64,000 nucleotides of DNA from Roseateles puraquae (GTDB lineage: Bacteria > Pseudomonadota > Gammaproteobacteria > Burkholderiales > Burkholderiaceae_C), in contig NZ_NISI01000005.1 of NCBI RefSeq assembly GCF_002205845.1, forward strand, positions 248,001 through 312,000, in the 5' to 3' direction. The translations under genes were made by a program, and so were the position numbers. Shown here piece by piece: positions 15,694 to 24,679 of the stretch (positions are counted from its first letter, which is position 1; each line of letters begins with the position of its first letter). The notes under the pieces were generated by a model. The model ran no database searches and was not told the origin of the DNA. It saw only the letters and a program-made list of their open reading frames with translations.

Positions 15694-18600
15694 ATGAGAC
15701 ATTTCAAGAGGACAACGTTGTCCGTGGCCGCCGTGCAAGCGATGGTCTGGGCAGCCACCCCGGCGATGGCGCAGACCACGCCCGCCACCCCTGCCACCCC
15801 GGCCACCCCTGCGGCAGCCACGCCCGCCGCCAAGGACAAATCCACCCAGGCCCTGGAGACGGTCGTCGTCTCGGGCCGCCGTGCCGCACTCGCCACGGCC
15901 CAGAAGATCAAGCAAGACTCCGACGAGATCGTCGACTCGGTGGTGGCTGACGAGATCGGCAAGTTGCCCGACCGCTCCGTCTCTGAAGTGCTGCAGCGCA
16001 TCGTGGGTGCGACGATGTCGCGCGTGGCGGCCTCCAACGACCCGGTGCACTTCTCGGTCGAAGGCTCGGGGGTCAACATCCGCGGCCTGACCTATGTGGC
16101 GGCCCAGCTCAATGGGCGCGAGACCTTCAGCGCCAATCAGGGCCGCAACCTCGGCTTCGAAGACGTGCCACCCGAGCTGATGGCCGGTGTGGACGTCTAC
16201 AAGAACCCGTCGGCCGAGCAGATCGAAGGCGCCATCGGCGGCCTGGTGAACCTGCGCACCGCGCTGCCGTTCGACTTCCCCGGCTTCAAGGGCTCCATCT
16301 CGGTCGACGTGAGCCGCAACAGCCTCGCGGCCAAGAACAAGCCCAGCGTCTCGGGCCTGCTGACCAACACCTGGAACACCGACCTCGGCAAGGTGGGCCT
16401 GCTGGTGGACGTGGCCCACTCGCTCAGCTCCAACCGCACCGACGGCCTGGTGCTCGACCCCTTCTACAAGCAGTCGGCCACCAGCACCACCTGGCTCTCG
16501 CGCGGCATCACCTGGCGCCAGCAGTTCTACGACCGCGTGCGTGACGGCATCTACGCCGCCGCGCAATGGAAGAAGGACAGCCTCGAAAGCTCGCTGACCT
16601 TCTTCCGCTCCAAGTACCGCTTCGACTGGAACGAGAACAACGTCAGCAACCAGGTCGACCCGTACAACGTCCGCGTGAGCAATGCCTCGTACGACGCCAA
16701 CGGCGCGATGACCAAGGGCGTGCTGACCGGCGTGAACGGCAATGGTGACGTGACCGGCATCGAGGTCGAGAACCAGACGCGCTACTCCAAGCGCAGCTCG
16801 CAGACCGATGACCTCTCCTGGAAGATGCAGGGCCGCGTCAACGACCAGCTGACCTGGACGTCGGACCTGCAGTACATCAAGTCCAAGACGCAGAACTTCG
16901 ACTCCACCGTGGGCACCGGGGTGCAGCTGCCCAGCCAGCAGGTCGACTTCACCGGCTCTCTGCCGCGCGTGGTGTTCGACGAGGCCGCCAAGACCGCGCT
17001 GAACGACCCGTCCAAGTACTACTGGGCCATGATGATGGACCACCTGGACAAGGGCAAGGGCACGCAGAAAGCGCTCAAGCTGGACGGCCGCTGGCAGTTC
17101 AAGGACACCGAGATCCTGGAGGACTTCCGCTTCGGTGTGCGGGTGGCCAAGCGCGATGCCGAAACCATCAACAGCATGAACGGCCAGGGCGACAGCTACA
17201 ACTGGGCCACCATCACCCACGCCTGGCAGCTGGGCTGGAACATCGGCGAGCTGGCCTACATCAACCAGTCCAAGATCCCGACCTACAAGAACACCTTCAA
17301 CAACTTCATGGGCGGCGGCAAGGCCGACCTGCCGGCGCTGTACTTCCCGGCGGCGTCCGTCGCCTTTGGCTGGCCCGACAGCTACAACCAGCTGCACCAG
17401 CTCTACCTCGACAAGTGCGCCGCCTTCGCGAAGACCGCGGGCTGGGACGGCGCCGGCTGCGCCCAGCAGGCCAACAGCTACCAAGGCGGCGGCAAGTGGC
17501 AGGTGGCCTCCTTCGGCACCGACCCCAAGGGCACCAATTCGCAAGGCGAGACCACGACCGCAGGCTACGGCCAGCTGCGCTTCTCGCTGGAGGAAAAGGG
17601 CCTGCCGGTGGACGGCAACGTCGGCCTGCGCGTGGTGCACACCAAGAACGAAGCGAAGGGCTACACCTCGCTGAGCGTGGCCACCGTGCCCACCGGCGCG
17701 GTGCTGGCCTCGGGCGTGACGCTGCCCAACTTCAGCGCGGCCACCATTGCGGCCAACACCCGGCAGCAGGACATCAACCAGAGCTTCACCGACTTCCTGC
17801 CCAGCCTGAACCTGCGGCTCAAGGCGGCGCCGGACCTGCAGTTCCGCTTTGCCGTGTCTCGCGGCCTCTCGCGGCCGCGCCTGGACCAGATGCAGGCCTA
17901 CCTGCCGATGAAGCTGACGCTCGACGTCGACACGCCGGCCCAGGGCTCCACCGCGCCACCCATCGTCAAGGCCGTCAAGCTGACCGGCACGGCCGGCGGC
18001 AACCCGGAGCTCAAGCCCATCCGCTCGACCCAGGAGGACGTGACGGCCGAGTGGTACTTCGCCAAGGGCAGCTCGCTGACGATGGCGGTCTTCAACAAGG
18101 ACCTCAAGGACATCATCCTCAACCAGACCTTCAACCGCACCATCCTCGATAGCGACGGCAAGCCGGTCAACTTCGTGATGAACGGCCCGGTCAACGGTGC
18201 CAAGGGTTATGCCCGCGGCGCGGAGATCGCCTACCAGCAGTACTTTGACTGGGTGCCCTCATGGCTGCAGGGCCTGGGCTTGCAAGCCAACTACACCTAT
18301 GTGGACAGCAAGGTGAAGCGCTACAACGCCGTCTACAGCGCCTATTGCACGCCCGGTGCCGGTCAGGAAAACCTGAACCTGTACATCAACGGCTGCGACA
18401 CCGATGGCCGCACCTTCGGCGACATGCCCTTGGACAACCTCTCGCGCAACACCTACAACATCGCGCTGCTGTTCGACCGCGGGCCGCTGTCGGCGCGCAT
18501 CGCCTACAACTGGCGAGGCCGCTATCTCTACGGCGTGGCGCTGAACTCTGACAACACCGGCCCCAACCAGACCAACGCCCTGGACACCAACCCGGCCAGC

Positions 18601-18843
18601 GCCACCTACAACCGGCACGACATCAGCCTCCCGCTGGGCCTGCCGCTTTGGGCTGATGCCTACGGCCAGGTCGACGTGGGCCTGCACTACACGGTGAGCG
18701 ACAGCTTCAAGCTGGGGCTGGATGTGACCAACGTGACGAACAAGACCTACAAGCAGATCATGCAGCAGCACATCGGCTTGATCGGTCACAACTACTTCAC
18801 GTCGGGGCGCAGCTTCAAGCTGAGTGCGCAGTACAGCTTCTGA
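15694..18843 (+). CDS. TonB-dependent receptor, large carbohydrate-type
   Basis: 1049 residues from the ATG preceded by AGGAGCAACAAGG. A signal peptide (ending PAMAQ) is followed by a low-complexity TPATPATPATPA linker and a TonB box (ETVVVSGRR). Then come the plug domain (DEIGKLPDRSVSEVLQRI, VNIRGL) and a 22-strand barrel ending in Phe (KLSAQYSF), as outer-membrane proteins do. The length and the plug sequence resemble the receptors of polysaccharide loci in Xanthomonas and Caulobacter. With GH2 upstream and halogenase genes downstream, it most likely imports mannan-derived oligosaccharides across the outer membrane. Ligand is inferred. A strong hairpin terminator follows. Confidence 0.94.
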   Translation: MRHFKRTTLSVAAVQAMVWAATPAMAQTTPATPATPATPAAATPAAKDKSTQALETVVVSGRRAALATAQKIKQDSDEIVDSVVADEIGKLPDRSVSEVLQRIVGATMSRVAASNDPVHFSVEGSGVNIRGLTYVAAQLNGRETFSANQGRNLGFEDVPPELMAGVDVYKNPSAEQIEGAIGGLVNLRTALPFDFPGFKGSISVDVSRNSLAAKNKPSVSGLLTNTWNTDLGKVGLLVDVAHSLSSNRTDGLVLDPFYKQSATSTTWLSRGITWRQQFYDRVRDGIYAAAQWKKDSLESSLTFFRSKYRFDWNENNVSNQVDPYNVRVSNASYDANGAMTKGVLTGVNGNGDVTGIEVENQTRYSKRSSQTDDLSWKMQGRVNDQLTWTSDLQYIKSKTQNFDSTVGTGVQLPSQQVDFTGSLPRVVFDEAAKTALNDPSKYYWAMMMDHLDKGKGTQKALKLDGRWQFKDTEILEDFRFGVRVAKRDAETINSMNGQGDSYNWATITHAWQLGWNIGELAYINQSKIPTYKNTFNNFMGGGKADLPALYFPAASVAFGWPDSYNQLHQLYLDKCAAFAKTAGWDGAGCAQQANSYQGGGKWQVASFGTDPKGTNSQGETTTAGYGQLRFSLEEKGLPVDGNVGLRVVHTKNEAKGYTSLSVATVPTGAVLASGVTLPNFSAATIAANTRQQDINQSFTDFLPSLNLRLKAAPDLQFRFAVSRGLSRPRLDQMQAYLPMKLTLDVDTPAQGSTAPPIVKAVKLTGTAGGNPELKPIRSTQEDVTAEWYFAKGSSLTMAVFNKDLKDIILNQTFNRTILDSDGKPVNFVMNGPVNGAKGYARGAEIAYQQYFDWVPSWLQGLGLQANYTYVDSKVKRYNAVYSAYCTPGAGQENLNLYINGCDTDGRTFGDMPLDNLSRNTYNIALLFDRGPLSARIAYNWRGRYLYGVALNSDNTGPNQTNALDTNPASATYNRHDISLPLGLPLWADAYGQVDVGLHYTVSDSFKLGLDVTNVTNKTYKQIMQQHIGLIGHNYFTSGRSFKLSAQYSF
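15778..15813. repeat. 9-base tandem repeat encoding (Thr-Pro-Ala)4
   Basis: Four tandem 9-base units (ACSCCNGCS pattern) inside the receptor gene, just after the signal peptide. They code for TPATPATPATPA ahead of the TonB box. The array could vary in copy number by slippage and changes only linker length. Confidence 0.8.
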
Positions 18844-18873
18844 ACATCGGCCGGGTCAGCCCGGCTGGTAGGC

Positions 18874-18904
18874 AAAGGGCACCGCTTGCGGTGCCCCTTT
18901 TTTC
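18874..18904 (+). terminator. Rho-independent terminator of TonB receptor gene
   Basis: The stem GGGCACCG / CGGTGCCC with a CTTG loop is flanked by AAA before and a run of T after it. It lies about 30 bases past the receptor stop codon. Confidence 0.9.
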
Positions 18905-18971
18905 TTGGGCGTGCGGGTGGGCAAGCCGTTGGCTTGGCGATTGAAGGCCGGCTCAGGTCCGCTTGTCGCTG

Positions 18972-20132
18972 CTAGCGGCTAGAGCCATTGGGCTGTTGTT
19001 CGATGTGGAGGTCTTGCGTCAGCAGGAGATGGGCTGAAGTGTCGAGGTTGAGGGTCTCAGCTGAAGCAGCTCGGGCTCGAGTCCGAAGGTCGCGGAGCTT
19101 TGCAATTCGCGCCTTTGCTTCGGCAAGGCGCGCTTGGAACTCTACGTCTGGAGGCCCTTCGTCAGAATCGGACTGGGGTGCATTTGGCTCCTCTGGGATA
19201 CCAACGTTGATTTCAATCTGAGCGCCTTGGTTCATTCGCTTGGCAAGGTAGTACAGCCCATGACGTAGTTGCGTCTCTACCTCGTTCAGACGAGCGTCGT
19301 CGGCGATCTTGGCGTGGTCTCTGCGGATCTCGACAGCTAGATCTTGCAGAGCCGCTGCGACGCGCTTCTCAATCTCTCTATCAAGGAGCTCGGTGATTTC
19401 TGAAGCGACCTGTTTTTCACCAAGTTGACGCTGCAGATGCTTGATCTCAAGATTTGATTTAAAGAGATTGGAGATTCGCTCGATCGCTAGCACCCAGACA
19501 AGAATTTGATTCGGATCCAGATCAAGGAAGACTTGCCACCAAGATGACGATATGGTGACCACCCTGGGGTCATAGTCGGCAGCACCAACGAGTTCATTGA
19601 CGGCGCGAACTAGTTTGCTAAGTTGATTGAACTCCCCGGTTAGATCCTTGAGCGTCTCTCCAACCACCTCCCGCGGCAACAAAAAGCCAACCTCGGCGCT
19701 TTCACTACCCACGCGTTCAAATTCAACGTCGAGGGCAGTGAATGCATCGTCGATCGAACTGACGTGAGCAACCTTCTTGGCCACAACGTTGGCAAGACGC
19801 CTGAACTCAGTGACGAGCCCCGCAGGATCGAATGATTTTTCCTCGATTGCTGATTTTACTGATGAGTTGAAGGCCGGCGGGAGGATGTCTGCGACATTCA
19901 TGTCTGCAATTACCTGCTGTGCGAACGGTTGAAGGAGATCTGGATCCTTCAGTTCTGCCGCAGAAAGCACCGCGTCGACGGAGCTTCGAAATGACTCGAG
20001 CTGAGATTGGGTTCGGTTTGAGGCGAACTGCTCGAGCTGGGTTGCACAGGCTTCGAGCTTCTGCGCTAGCTGAGCTCGAATGAAATGACTATTTAGGTCG
20101 TATACGACTGCATGAAATCGGCCGAGATGCAA
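18972..20132 (-). CDS. Unrecognised protein in low-GC islet, helical/coiled-coil
   Basis: 386 residues. The start is a TTG with a perfect AGGAGG six bases upstream (20139-20144), which decides it over later codons. I do not recognise a family. The sequence is mostly helical and charged. One hydrophobic stretch near the middle (NQILVWVLAIERISNLF) may be a short membrane or amphipathic helix. A heptad-rich region follows (EIKHLQRQLGEKQ, ITELLDREIEKRV), then an acidic linker and another coiled coil near the C-terminus. GC and codon use are visibly lower than in neighbours, suggesting acquisition. It lies downstream of, and in the same direction as, the nuclease-like gene. No function is proposed. 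Confidence 0.7.
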   Translation of the reverse strand: MHLGRFHAVVYDLNSHFIRAQLAQKLEACATQLEQFASNRTQSQLESFRSSVDAVLSAAELKDPDLLQPFAQQVIADMNVADILPPAFNSSVKSAIEEKSFDPAGLVTEFRRLANVVAKKVAHVSSIDDAFTALDVEFERVGSESAEVGFLLPREVVGETLKDLTGEFNQLSKLVRAVNELVGAADYDPRVVTISSSWWQVFLDLDPNQILVWVLAIERISNLFKSNLEIKHLQRQLGEKQVASEITELLDREIEKRVAAALQDLAVEIRRDHAKIADDARLNEVETQLRHGLYYLAKRMNQGAQIEINVGIPEEPNAPQSDSDEGPPDVEFQARLAEAKARIAKLRDLRTRARAASAETLNLDTSAHLLLTQDLHIEQQPNGSSR

Positions 20133-20354
20133 AGTTAGCCTCCTGGGTGGTTTTGGGTTTCAATCCTCGATCGGAGTGTGGGCGAGGCTGAGGGAAGCCG
20201 CGTGGAAGTTCAATCATGTCTTCCGCGGGCTTCGAGCCGTCCGCTGCAGCAGAACGTCAGAATCCACCTCCGTTCCAGTAGACAGCAAGCATCTCGGGAG
20301 CGTGGCTCGTAAGGTGTTTGCATGTGGCGTGTTTCGGGAGGGCCTGCAGCAGCT

Positions 20355-20849
20355 TTACGCAGCGTATGCCAGAGCCGATGTGCCCTCCAAGACAGGGAAT
20401 TCTGCATCCCATGCGTCGCGATAGGGGTCAAGAAGGCCCCCTCCTTTACCTCCCACTGTTACCCTGCCCTGGTCGTCAAGCACCAACAGTACCGTGGTTG
20501 ATTTGCTATTCCCACGCAGTGCTTGCAATTGCGGTGCCGTTGTAACGTAGCACTGCCAATCGCCAAATGCGTATATGTATATGACAAGCGAAATGTCTGT
20601 GGATGCAAGAATGGCGCTGTCTATGGATATCTGGTAGCAGATGAAGCCTTCAATCTTGGTCAGATTCGGGTAGGCGGAGGTCTTGACTTGGATGCGCTTG
20701 CCTATTCCATTGCCGTGATCAACAGCCCACAAATCGGCGCCTTCGTCAACCGTGGGAATATGCGCAACATATCCTCTTAATGATAGTTCGCTAGCTGCTC
20801 GCAGTTCGCCCGCGGTGCCCAGATATGATTTTGATGCGCCATTTGTCAT
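20355..20849 (-). CDS. PD-(D/E)XK nuclease-like protein
   Basis: 164 residues from the ATG at 20849. A TTG start 38 codons upstream is possible, but that extension is Arg-rich and has no clear ribosome site. Residues 10-70 read GTAGELRAASELSLRGY, then EGADLWAV, then RIQVKTSA. This is the E...D...QxK layout of the restriction-endonuclease-like fold, as in many small host-interaction or Mrr/HJR-like proteins. The rest is beta-rich. Catalytic activity is plausible but unproven. Base composition is low-GC compared with the chromosome around it. It lies 222 bases upstream of the unrecognised 386-residue gene on the same strand. Confidence 0.65.
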   Translation of the reverse strand: MTNGASKSYLGTAGELRAASELSLRGYVAHIPTVDEGADLWAVDHGNGIGKRIQVKTSAYPNLTKIEGFICYQISIDSAILASTDISLVIYIYAFGDWQCYVTTAPQLQALRGNSKSTTVLLVLDDQGRVTVGGKGGGLLDPYRDAWDAEFPVLEGTSALAYAA

Positions 20850-21518
20850 ATTGATTAAAGGTTGGCGTGCTGCCCGACTATTGGTTCGCACGACGTCTAC
20901 TGAACTTGGCGGCTTGTTGATAAGCCGACGGGGACGATGCCATCGCAAGTCCTTGATTGGCAACTACACCCAGTTGATGAACTGTTGTTTTGTACAGCGG
21001 CGAAATTCGGGCTATACCAGCAACTGCCGCCTTCCCGACTTTGCCTGCCCGTCAAAGGGCACGCAACAGTGGGTTTTCACGTCAGCGCCAGCCATGCACG
21101 CGAAGTCCAGCCCACGGTGACCTCTCGCGCGATGCCGCCGCGTTGAACGGCAGGTAGTCTGACGTCATTGAAGGGCTTCGGCTGTTTTATCAGGTGCGAG
21201 GGCGGGACGGGTACCTGCATTGCAGCCACCGCGAGGACGACATATTTTTTGAAGATGCCGCACTTTCACTTGGTTTGACCGATGGCGTTACCACATATGC
21301 ACGTCGTTGTGATGTGCTTTCGTGGCGGCGCCTTGCTCAATCCGCCGATGCGTTCCTACCGAACGGAGCGCGTAGAAGCGAACTTTCAGGATAGAGGGGT
21401 ACCAGCTGACACCGAATGTGCTGGCTGCTCCGGGCGAGCGGAAGCGCCCGCGGCACAGGCGCCGCCTTCCTGCCCCTAACAATGCCTGACTGTCTGCGCT
21501 AACGCCCGCCCCACGCGC
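20850..21518. other. Gene-free islet flank
   Basis: About 670 bases with no convincing gene, of lower GC than the halogenase side. Short frames exist here on both strands, but none has a ribosome site or recognisable sequence. No transposase remnant, tRNA or long direct repeat was found by eye. It could hold the islet promoter and decayed sequence. Confidence 0.5.
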
Positions 21519-23054
21519 CTACCGCCCCGCCCCCGCCGCACAGTAATGCCGCACAAACTCCTCATGCCCCGGCATCACCCCCACGCAGTTCGCGATGGTG
21601 TCTGACACGCCCTTGAGATAGGCCGCCGTCTCCTCCACGCCCTGCAGCTCCGTCAGCGGCAGCCAGCGCCGCGGACGCAGGTTCTGGCCTTCCATCACCT
21701 CGAACCAGCTGGGTTCGCGGAAGAGGTCGGTGTCGACGTAGACGAGGCGGCCGCTGGCGGCGTAGAGGTCCATGCGCCAGCGCAGTTTGTCGGGCACGGC
21801 CATGTGGGCGCAGGCGTCCCAGAAGCCGCCGTCCTGCCGTTGGTTGAGGTGGTAGTGCAGCACGATGAAGTCGCGCACGGACTCGTAGCGTTCGCGGCTG
21901 CGGCGGTTGTATTCGGCGATCTCGGTGGGGTCGAAGCCTTCGTGCGGGAAGGCTTCGATGAGCCCGGCTATGCCCATCTGGATGAGGTGCAGCGCGGTCG
22001 ACTCCAGCGGCTCGACGAAGCCGGCCGACATGCCGATGGCCACGACGTTGCGCGCCCAGGCGTCGTGGCGCATGCCGGTGCGAAAGCGGATGAGGCGCGG
22101 GTCGGCGAGGGGAGGCGCATCGAGGTGGCGCAGCAGCACGCTGGCGGCCTCGTCGTCGCTCATGTGCTGGCTTGAATAGACATGGCCGTTGCCCACGCGG
22201 TGTTGCAGCGGGATGCGCCATTGCCAGCCCGCGCGGTGGGCGGTGGCGCGGGTGTAGGGCAGCAGCGGCTTCGTGCTCTCGCTGGGCACGGCCCAGGCCC
22301 GGTCGCAGGGGAGCCAGTGGCGCCAGTCTTCGAAGCCAACGCCGAGGGCCTTGTCGATCAAGAGGCCCGCAAAACCCGTGCAGTCCAGGAAGAGGTCGCC
22401 CGCCACCTGCTCGCCGCTTTCCAGCTGCACGGCGCGCACATGGCCTTGCGTCGGGCCGGCTTGGTCGTCGAGCAGCACGCGCACGACCTTGCCTTCGGTA
22501 CGGCGCACGCCGCGCTGCTCGCTCAGGGCGCGCAGGTGCCGTGCATACAGGCCGGCGTCGAAGTGGTAGGCGTAGGCCAGGTCGGCCAGCGGCGAGTTCT
22601 GCATCTCGCGCCGGGGCAGCATGAACCGGCCCGCCTGGGCCGCCGCGGCGGACATGACGTAGGCCTCGATCGGCTGCGCGCGGCCGAGGGCGCGCATGCG
22701 CAGCCAGTACTGGGTGAAGTCGACCGGCCACAGCGGCTCCTTGCCGACGCGGCCGAAGCCATGAAAGTAGCGCTCGCCCTGCCGGCCCCAGTTGACGAAC
22801 TCGATGCCGAGCTTGAAGGTGGCCTGCGTGGCCTTCATGAACGCGGCCTCGTCGAGGCGGGCCAGGCCATTGAACATGCTGATCAGCGGGATGGTCGCCT
22901 CGCCCACGCCCAGGATGCCGATCTCCTCGGACTCCACGAGGCGGATCTCATACGGCGGCTTGAGCACCGCGCTCAGGGCGGCGGCCGACATCCAGCCTGC
23001 GGCGCCGCCGCCGACGATGACGATCTTTCGGAGCGGCTTGGCGCTGTTCTGCAT
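21519..23054 (-). CDS. Flavin-dependent tryptophan-halogenase family protein (second of pair)
   Basis: 511 residues from ATG; a TTG ten codons earlier would overlap the preceding gene's stop and is an alternative. The Rossmann motif IVIVGGGAAGWMSA binds FAD. The halogenase signature WxWxIP is present (GWQWRIPLQ). Lys81 (ATFKLGIEFVNW) matches the catalytic Lys of PrnA/RebH, and PLESTA holds the conserved Glu with Ala where many halogenases have Gly at the halide site. All residues needed for hypohalous-acid chemistry are in place, so it is likely a true halogenase. The substrate is unknown: no non-ribosomal peptide or pigment genes are near. Homologues next to TonB receptors are common in Xanthomonas and Caulobacter. 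Confidence 0.9.
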   Translation of the reverse strand: MQNSAKPLRKIVIVGGGAAGWMSAAALSAVLKPPYEIRLVESEEIGILGVGEATIPLISMFNGLARLDEAAFMKATQATFKLGIEFVNWGRQGERYFHGFGRVGKEPLWPVDFTQYWLRMRALGRAQPIEAYVMSAAAAQAGRFMLPRREMQNSPLADLAYAYHFDAGLYARHLRALSEQRGVRRTEGKVVRVLLDDQAGPTQGHVRAVQLESGEQVAGDLFLDCTGFAGLLIDKALGVGFEDWRHWLPCDRAWAVPSESTKPLLPYTRATAHRAGWQWRIPLQHRVGNGHVYSSQHMSDDEAASVLLRHLDAPPLADPRLIRFRTGMRHDAWARNVVAIGMSAGFVEPLESTALHLIQMGIAGLIEAFPHEGFDPTEIAEYNRRSRERYESVRDFIVLHYHLNQRQDGGFWDACAHMAVPDKLRWRMDLYAASGRLVYVDTDLFREPSWFEVMEGQNLRPRRWLPLTELQGVEETAAYLKGVSDTIANCVGVMPGHEEFVRHYCAAGAGR

Positions 23055-23080
23055 CTCGGGGTGTTTCCAGGGGTGTCGGC

Positions 23081-24583
23081 TCAAGCCCGTGCGCCGATCC
23101 GCTCGCGCAGGAACTCGGCGTGCGGCGGCATGCTGGCTGCAAGCTGGGCGATGGCCGCGTGCCGCTCGGCGAGCAGGTGCGCCGCGGCGGGGGCGGGCAC
23201 GTCGTCCAGCCAGGGGTTGCGGCGCTGGGGCCAGTGCTGCATGCCGGCGTGGATGGCCAGCCAGCTGGTCTCGTCAAAGGCTTCGTCGTCGTAGTTGTGT
23301 AGCAGGCCCGTCTCGCGCCAGGCGTGCAGCTTGTAGGCCAGGGTCTCGGGCAGGGGCATGCCGGTCATGTGCTGCCAGAAGGCACTGTCACGCCGCTCGC
23401 TCAGGCAGTAATGCAGGATGATGAAGTCGCGGATGCGCTGGTATTGACGCGTCTGCTGGGCATTGAAATGAGCCGGCGCCCCGCCTTGCGGGTCAGGCTG
23501 GGTCAGCAGCGGGATGAGCCGGCCCAGCGCGTTGTGCACGAGGAAGATGGCGGTGGATTCGAGCGGCTCGACGAAGCCGCCCGCCAGCCCGATGGCAACC
23601 ACGTTGTGCTGCCAGAAGCGCTCGCGGTGGCCGGTCTGGAAGCGCAACAGGCGCGGCTCGGACAGGGGCGGGGCGTCGAGTTGCGCCAGCAGCTGGGCGC
23701 GGGCGCGGTCTTCGTCGATGTGGCGGCTGCTGAACACATGGCCGTGCCCGGTGCGATCCTGCAGCGGGATGCGCCAGCACCAGCCGGCTTCCATGGCAGT
23801 GGAGCGGGTGTAGGGCAGCAGCGGGCCTGGCGCGCGCTCGGCGGGCACGGCCCAGGCGCGGTCGACCGGCAGCCAGTGGCTGTAGTCCACAAACGGCTGC
23901 GCGAGCGTCTGCCCCATCAGCACCGAGGCGAAGCCGGAGCAGTCGATGAAGAGGTCGCCGTCGATGTCGCGCCCGTCGGCCAGGCGCAGGGCCCGCACGC
24001 CGCCGTCGGGCCGGCGTGCGATGTCGACCACGCGGCCTTCCACGCGCCGGGCGCCGCGGGTTTCGGCCAGTTGGCGGAGGAAGTGGCCATAGCGCGTGGC
24101 GTCGAAGTGATAGGCGTAGGTGTAGCGCGCGCCGAGGCCGTCGCCGGCATCCGGCAGCCTGAAGCGGCCGTGCCGCGCCATGACGGTGGGCAGGCAGAAG
24201 TCGCCCAGGCCGCCGTCGCAGCGTGCATCGAGCCGGCGGTACTGGCCCCACAGGGCCATCGGGCCGCTGAGCGGGCCGAAATCGCCGAAGGTGTGGAAGT
24301 AATGCTCGCCGGGGCGCCGCCAGTCGCAGAACTGGATGCCGAGCTTGTAGCTGCCGCCCGTGGCCGCGAGGAAGGCGGCCTCGTCGATGCCCAGCAGCTG
24401 GTTGAAGTTGCGGATCGATGGGAAGGTGGCTTCACCCACCCCGATGGTGCCGATGACCTCGGATTCGACGAGGGTGACCTCGGCGCCTCGCAGGCCCGTG
24501 GCCAGGGCGGCGGCCGACATCCAGCCGGCCGAGCCGCCTCCGAGGATGACGATGCGCCGGGGCGGACCGAGGTGCGGGCTCAT
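23081..24583 (-). CDS. Flavin-dependent tryptophan-halogenase family protein (first of pair)
   Basis: 500 residues with AGGAGA well placed before the ATG. FAD-binding IVILGGGSAGWMSA, Lys80 (SYKLGIQFCDW), WxWxIP (GWCWRIPLQ) and PLESTAIFLV are all present. It shares the same architecture as the next gene, from which it has clearly diverged, so the pair looks like an old duplication rather than a recent one. It follows the GH1 gene by 96 bases, and with the kinase probably forms one transcription unit. A flavin reductase partner is not encoded here. The substrate is unknown. Confidence 0.9.
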   Translation of the reverse strand: MSPHLGPPRRIVILGGGSAGWMSAAALATGLRGAEVTLVESEVIGTIGVGEATFPSIRNFNQLLGIDEAAFLAATGGSYKLGIQFCDWRRPGEHYFHTFGDFGPLSGPMALWGQYRRLDARCDGGLGDFCLPTVMARHGRFRLPDAGDGLGARYTYAYHFDATRYGHFLRQLAETRGARRVEGRVVDIARRPDGGVRALRLADGRDIDGDLFIDCSGFASVLMGQTLAQPFVDYSHWLPVDRAWAVPAERAPGPLLPYTRSTAMEAGWCWRIPLQDRTGHGHVFSSRHIDEDRARAQLLAQLDAPPLSEPRLLRFQTGHRERFWQHNVVAIGLAGGFVEPLESTAIFLVHNALGRLIPLLTQPDPQGGAPAHFNAQQTRQYQRIRDFIILHYCLSERRDSAFWQHMTGMPLPETLAYKLHAWRETGLLHNYDDEAFDETSWLAIHAGMQHWPQRRNPWLDDVPAPAAAHLLAERHAAIAQLAASMPPHAEFLRERIGARA

Positions 24584-24679
24584 GCAGGTGTCTCCTGGCT
24601 GTTCTTGTGGCCGGGAGCTTAGGCGCGAGCCGGCTCGGGTCGAATCGGCGCTATCCCTCTGAGGGCTTGCCGCAGGCCG

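Noticed and set aside
15538-17640. 700-codon frame antisense to the large TonB receptor
   Set aside because: Shadow of the receptor codons; composition is Val/His/Gly-biased and no ribosome site is present.
20176-20424. Short plus-strand frame overlapping the nuclease-like gene end
   Set aside because: No start signal. It overlaps the real minus-strand gene and the islet promoter region.
21194-21394. 66-codon plus-strand frame in the islet flank
   Set aside because: No ribosome site, no recognisable sequence and no partner. The region is described as gene-free.
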